A stretch of DNA of 64,000 nt, from NCBI GenBank assembly GCA_036971475.1, contig JBAIZL010000002.1, positions 226,328,604 to 226,392,603 on the forward strand. The letters run 5' to 3'. The notes below the pieces were generated by a model that did not search any database, was not told where the DNA came from, and was given only the letters and a program-made list of their open reading frames with translations. This document shows, in pieces, positions 60,001 through 64,000 of this stretch; within the stretch, counting starts at the first letter, position 1; each line of letters begins with the position of its first letter. The position numbers and the translations under genes are program-made. This DNA is from Prosapia bicincta. Taxonomy: Eukaryota > Arthropoda > Insecta > Hemiptera > Cercopidae.

Positions 60001-63000
60001 GCTCCTACTACTAACGTTCTAATATCCTATATAAGTATAGGTTGCTGCTATTACTACCATCCTCATTAGATAGATCCGTATAGTTTGCTCCTACTACTAC
60101 AGTTCTAATAGCCTAGATAATAGATGTTGCTGATATTACTACCGTTCTCATAACCTAGATAAGTATAGGATGCTGCTATAACTACCGTTCTCATAGCCTA
60201 GATAGGTATAGGTTGCTGCTATTACTACCGTTCTCATAGCCTAGATAAGTATAGGATGCTGCTATTACTACCGTTCTCATAGCCTAGATAGGTATAGGTT
60301 GCTTCTATTACTACCGTTCTCATAGCCTAGATAAGTATAGTTTACTACTACTACTACCGTTCTCATAGCCTAGATACGTATAGAATGCTGCTATTACTAC
60401 CGTTCTCAAAGCCTGGATAATTATAGGGTGCTACTACTACTACCGTTCTCGTAGCCTAGATAAGTATAGGTTGCTGCTATTACTACCGTTCTCATATCCT
60501 AGATAAGTATAGTTTGCTACTACTACTACTACCGTTATCATAGCCTAGATAAGTAAAGGATGCTGCTATTACTACCGTTCTCATAGCCTAGATAAGTATA
60601 GGTTGCTACTACTACTACCGTTCTCATAGCCTAGATAAGTATAGGTTGCTGCTACTACTAACGTTCTCATAGCCTAGATAAGTATTGGTTGCTGCTACTA
60701 CTAACGTTCTCATAGCCTAGATAAGTTTAGGATGCTGCTACTACTAACGATCTAATAGCCTAGATACGTATAGGTTGCTGCTACTACTAACGATCTCATA
60801 GCCTAGATAAGTATAGGTTGCTGCTACTACTAACGTTCTCATAGCCTAGATAAGTATAGGTTGCTGCTACTACTACCGTTCTCATAGCCTAGATACGTAT
60901 AGGTTGCTGCTACTACTAACGTTCTCATAGCCTAGATAAGTATATTTTGCTGCTATTACTACCGATCCCATAGCCTAAATAAGTATATTTTGCTGCTACT
61001 ACTACCGTTCTGATAGCCTAGATAAGTATAGTTTGCTGCTACTACTACTGTTCTCATAGAATAAATAAGTATAGTTTGCTCCTACTACTACCGTTCTCAT
61101 AGCCTAGATAAGTATAGGTTGCTGCTATTACTACCGTTCTCATAGACTAGATAAGAAAATGTTGCTGCTATTACTACCATCAACATTAGATAGATCCGTA
61201 TAGTTTGCTCCTACTACTAACGTCCTCATAGCCTCGATAAGTATAGGTGTCTACTACTACTAACGTTATCATAGCCTAGATAAGTATAGGTTGCTGCTAC
61301 TACCAACGTTCTCATAGCCTAGATAAGTATAGGTTGCTGCTACTACTAACGTCCTCATAGCTTAGATAAATATAGGTTGCTGCTATTACTACCGTTCTCA
61401 TAGCCTAGATAAGTATAGGTTGCTGATACTACTAACGTCCTCATAGCCTAGTTAAGTATAGGTTGCTGCTACTACTAACGTTCTCATAGCCTAGATAAGT
61501 ATAGTTTGCTGCCACTACTAGCGTTCTCACAGCCTAGATAAGTATATAATGCTGCTATTACTACCGATCTCATAGCCTAAATAAGTATAGGTTGCTGCTA
61601 TTACTACCGTTCTCATAGCCTAGATAAGTATAGGTACCTGCTATTATTACCGTTCTCATAGTCTAGATAAGTATAGGTTGCTGCTATTACTACCGTTCTC
61701 ATAGCCTAGATAAGTATAGGTTGCTACTATTACTACCGTTCTCATAGCATAGATAAGTATAGGTTGCTGCAACTACTAACGTTCTCATAGCTTAGAAAAG
61801 TATAGGTTGCTGCTACTACTAAGGTTTTCATAGTCTAGATAAGTATAGGTTGCTGCTACTACTAACGTTCTCATAGCCTAGATAAGTATATGTTGCTGCT
61901 ATTACTCCCGTTCTAATAGCCTACATAAGTATAGGTTGCTGCTATTACTACCGTTCTTATAGCCTAGATAAGTATAGGTTGCTGCTATTACTACCGTTCT
62001 TATAGCTAGATAGGTATAGGTTGCTGATATTACTACCGTTCTCATCGCCTAGATAAGTATAGGTTGCTGCTATTACTACCGTTCTCATAGCCTAGATAAG
62101 TATAGGTGTCTGCTACTACTAACGTTATCATAGCCTAGATAAGTATAGGTTGCTGCTACTACTAACGTTCTCATAGCCTAGATAAGTATAGGTTGCTGCT
62201 ACTACTAACGTCCTCATAGCTTAGATAAGTATAGGTTGCTGCTATTACTACCGTTCCCATAGCCTAGATAAGTATAGGTTGCTGATACTACTAACGTCCT
62301 CATAGCCTAGATAGGTATAGGTTGCTGCTACTACTAACGTTCTCATAGCCTAGATAAGTATAGTTTGCTGCCACTACTAGCGTTCTCACAGCCTAGATAA
62401 GTATATAATGCTGCTATTACTACCGTTCTCATAGCCTAAATAAGTATAGGTTGCTCCTATTACTACCGTTCTCATAGCCTAGATAAGTATAGGTACCTGC
62501 TATTATTACCGTTCTCATAGCCTATATAAGTATAGGTTGCTGCTATTACTACCGTTCTCATAGCCTAGATAAGTATAGGTTGCTGCTACTACTAATGTTC
62601 GCATAGCCTAGATAAGTATAGGTTGCTGCTACTACTAACTTTTTCATAGCCTAGATAAGTATAGGTTGCTGCTACTACTAACGTTCTCATAGCCTAGATA
62701 AGTATAGGTTGCTGCTACTACTACCGTCCTAGTAGCCTAGATAAGTATAGGTTGCTGCTATTACTACCGTTCTCATAGCCTAGATAAGTATAGGTTGCTG
62801 CTACTACTACCGTTCTTATAGCCTAGATAAGTATAGGTTGCTGCTACTACTAACGTTCTCATAGCCTTGATATGCTTAGGTTGCTGCTCCTACTACCGTC
62901 CTCATAGCCTAGATAAGTATAGGTTGCTGCTATTACTACCGTTCTCATAGCCTAGATAAGTATAGGTTGCTGCTACTACTACCGTTCTTATAATCTAGAT

Positions 63001-63165
63001 AAGTATAGGTCGCTGCTACTACTAACGTTCTAATAGCCTAGATATGTTTAGGTTGCTGCTACTACTAACGTTCTCATAGCCTAGATAAGTATAGGATGCT
63101 GCTACTACTAAAGTTCTTATAGCTTAGATAAGTATAGGTTGCTACTACTAACGTTCTTATAGCCT
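54050..63165. repeat. Higher-order blocks of 2.7-3.4 kb inside the 43-bp array
   Basis: The rare variant GCCTAGTTAAG occurs at about 54,052, 56,760, 59,768 and 63,162, spacings of 2,708, 3,008 and 3,394 bp, near 63, 70 and 79 units. A second rare marker, CTTGATATG followed by TTTAGG or CTTAGG, sits at about 56,464, 59,471 and 62,866, spacings of 3,007 and 3,395, agreeing with the first. Between markers the order of unit variants is largely the same, so these are successive copies of a multi-unit block that differ by gain or loss of whole units. Confidence 0.88.
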
Positions 63166-64000
63166 AGTTAAGTATAGGTTGCTGCTACTACTACCGTTCT
63201 CATAGCCTAGATATGTTTAGGTTGCTGCTACTACTAACGTTCTCATAGCCTAGATAAGTATAGGTTGCTCCTACTACTAACGTTGTCATAGATTAGATAA
63301 GTATAGGTTGCTCCTACTACTAACGTTCTCATAGCATAGATAAGTATATGTTGCTGCTATTACTACCGTTCTCATAGCCTAGATAAGTTTAGTTTGCTCC
63401 TACTACTAACGTTCTAATATCCTATATAAGTATAGGTTGCTGCTATTACTACCATCCTCATTAGATAGATCCGTATAGTTTGCTCCTACTACTACAGTTC
63501 TAATAGCCTAGATAAGTAGATGTTGCTGATATTACTACCGTTCTCATAGCCTAGATAAGTATAGGATGCTGCTATAACTACCGTTCTCATAGCCTTGATA
63601 GGTATAGTTTGCTGCTATTACTACCGTTGTCATAGCCTAGATAAGTATAGGATGCTGCTATTACTACCGTTCTCATAGCCTAGATAGGTATAGGTTGCTT
63701 CTATTACTACCGTTCTCATAGCCTAGATAAGTATAGTTTACTACTACTACTACCGTTCTCATAGCCTAGATACTTATAGAATGCTGCTATTACTACCGTT
63801 CTCAAAGCCTGGATAATTATAGGGTGCTACTACTACTACCGTTCTCGTAGCCTAGATAAGTATAGGTTGCTGCTATTACTACCGTTCTCATATCCTAGAT
63901 AAGTATAGTTTGCTACTACTACTACTACCGTTATCATAGCCTAGATAAGTATAGGATGCTGCTATTACTACCGTTCTCATAGCCTAGATAAGTATAGGTT

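Larger units (their letters stand above)
29485..64000. repeat. 43-bp satellite mega-array, about 800 units, continues past the window
   Basis: One tandem family fills the last 34.5 kb. The unit is 43 bp, marked by CATAGCCTAGATAAGTATAG, then GTTGCTGCTACTACTAAC and GTTCT. Common alternatives are ATTACTACC for ACTACTAAC and GGATGCTG for GGTTGCTG. Extra CTA triplets give 46-bp units (for example 32,700 and 60,510), and 40-bp units occur near 54,030. Units at the left edge (29,485-29,830) are the most diverged, with TACCTAGATCCGTATAAGTC. No foreign insertion interrupts the array. Identical blocks recur at several scales: 430 bp (10 units) near 30,231/30,661, about 2,580 bp (60 units) near 37,811/40,393, about 3,000 bp (70 units) near 42,531/45,533, and 2.7, 3.0 and 3.4 kb spacings between 54 and 63 kb. 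Most units carry TAA or TAG, so there is no coding potential. Confidence 0.98.

Noticed and set aside
29485..64000. A CENP-B-box-like or telomeric motif in the 43-bp unit
   Set aside because: I looked for the CENP-B consensus pattern and for TTAGG or TTAGGG runs; neither is present in the unit. The CCTA-N8-TAGG dyad is too short to interpret.

Overview
The window looks like a gene-poor, AT-rich stretch of an animal nuclear genome, most likely an invertebrate. I could not fix the lineage. There is no bacterial-style coding density, and no intact protein-coding gene or functional RNA gene can be supported. About two thirds of the 64 kb is tandem repeat. The only protein-derived sequence is a decayed Penelope-like retroelement (reverse transcriptase plus GIY-YIG endonuclease) on the minus strand at about 6,760-8,190. 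Copies of a tRNA-derived SINE-like repeat are scattered in the spacer DNA.

Layout: 1-510 spacer; 511-2,718 a 55-bp satellite (40 units, with an 8-unit higher-order period); 2,719-3,440 an unusually GC-balanced spacer; 3,441-4,100 a degenerate 17-20-bp minisatellite; 4,100-6,760 AT-rich spacer with dispersed repeats; 6,760-8,190 the Penelope remnant, 5'-truncated exactly at a (TA)n run; 8,240-10,790 spacer with a second SINE copy; 10,790-14,890 a 139-bp minisatellite (variants of 158 and 124 bp) grading into degenerate ~19-bp units; 14,890-18,520 spacer with (TA)n, (GA)n and a 40-bp perfect palindrome; 18,520-20,065 a 21-bp repeat; 20,066-23,380 spacer; 23,385-24,340 a 25-bp repeat; 25,485-26,755 a 67-bp repeat; 26,756-29,485 spacer with reverse-oriented SINE and companion repeat and a (TA)n(TG)n tract; and 29,485 to the window end (more than 34.5 kb) one continuous 43-bp satellite of about 800 units with evident higher-order structure.

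Nothing here forms an operon or pathway. The biology is that of repeat turnover. Seven unrelated tandem families sit in one window. At least four of them show nested (higher-order) duplication by unequal exchange, and two dispersed repeat families recur in the same relative order and orientation. Long open frames inside the arrays follow from unit length and composition (21 bp = 7 codons; a 25-bp unit lacking stops in three frames) and are not annotated as genes. The most notable items are the 43-bp mega-array with blocks of about 2.6, 2.7, 3.0 and 3.4 kb, the Penelope remnant anchored at a TA microsatellite, and the SINE with its (TA)n tails and its recurrent upstream companion.
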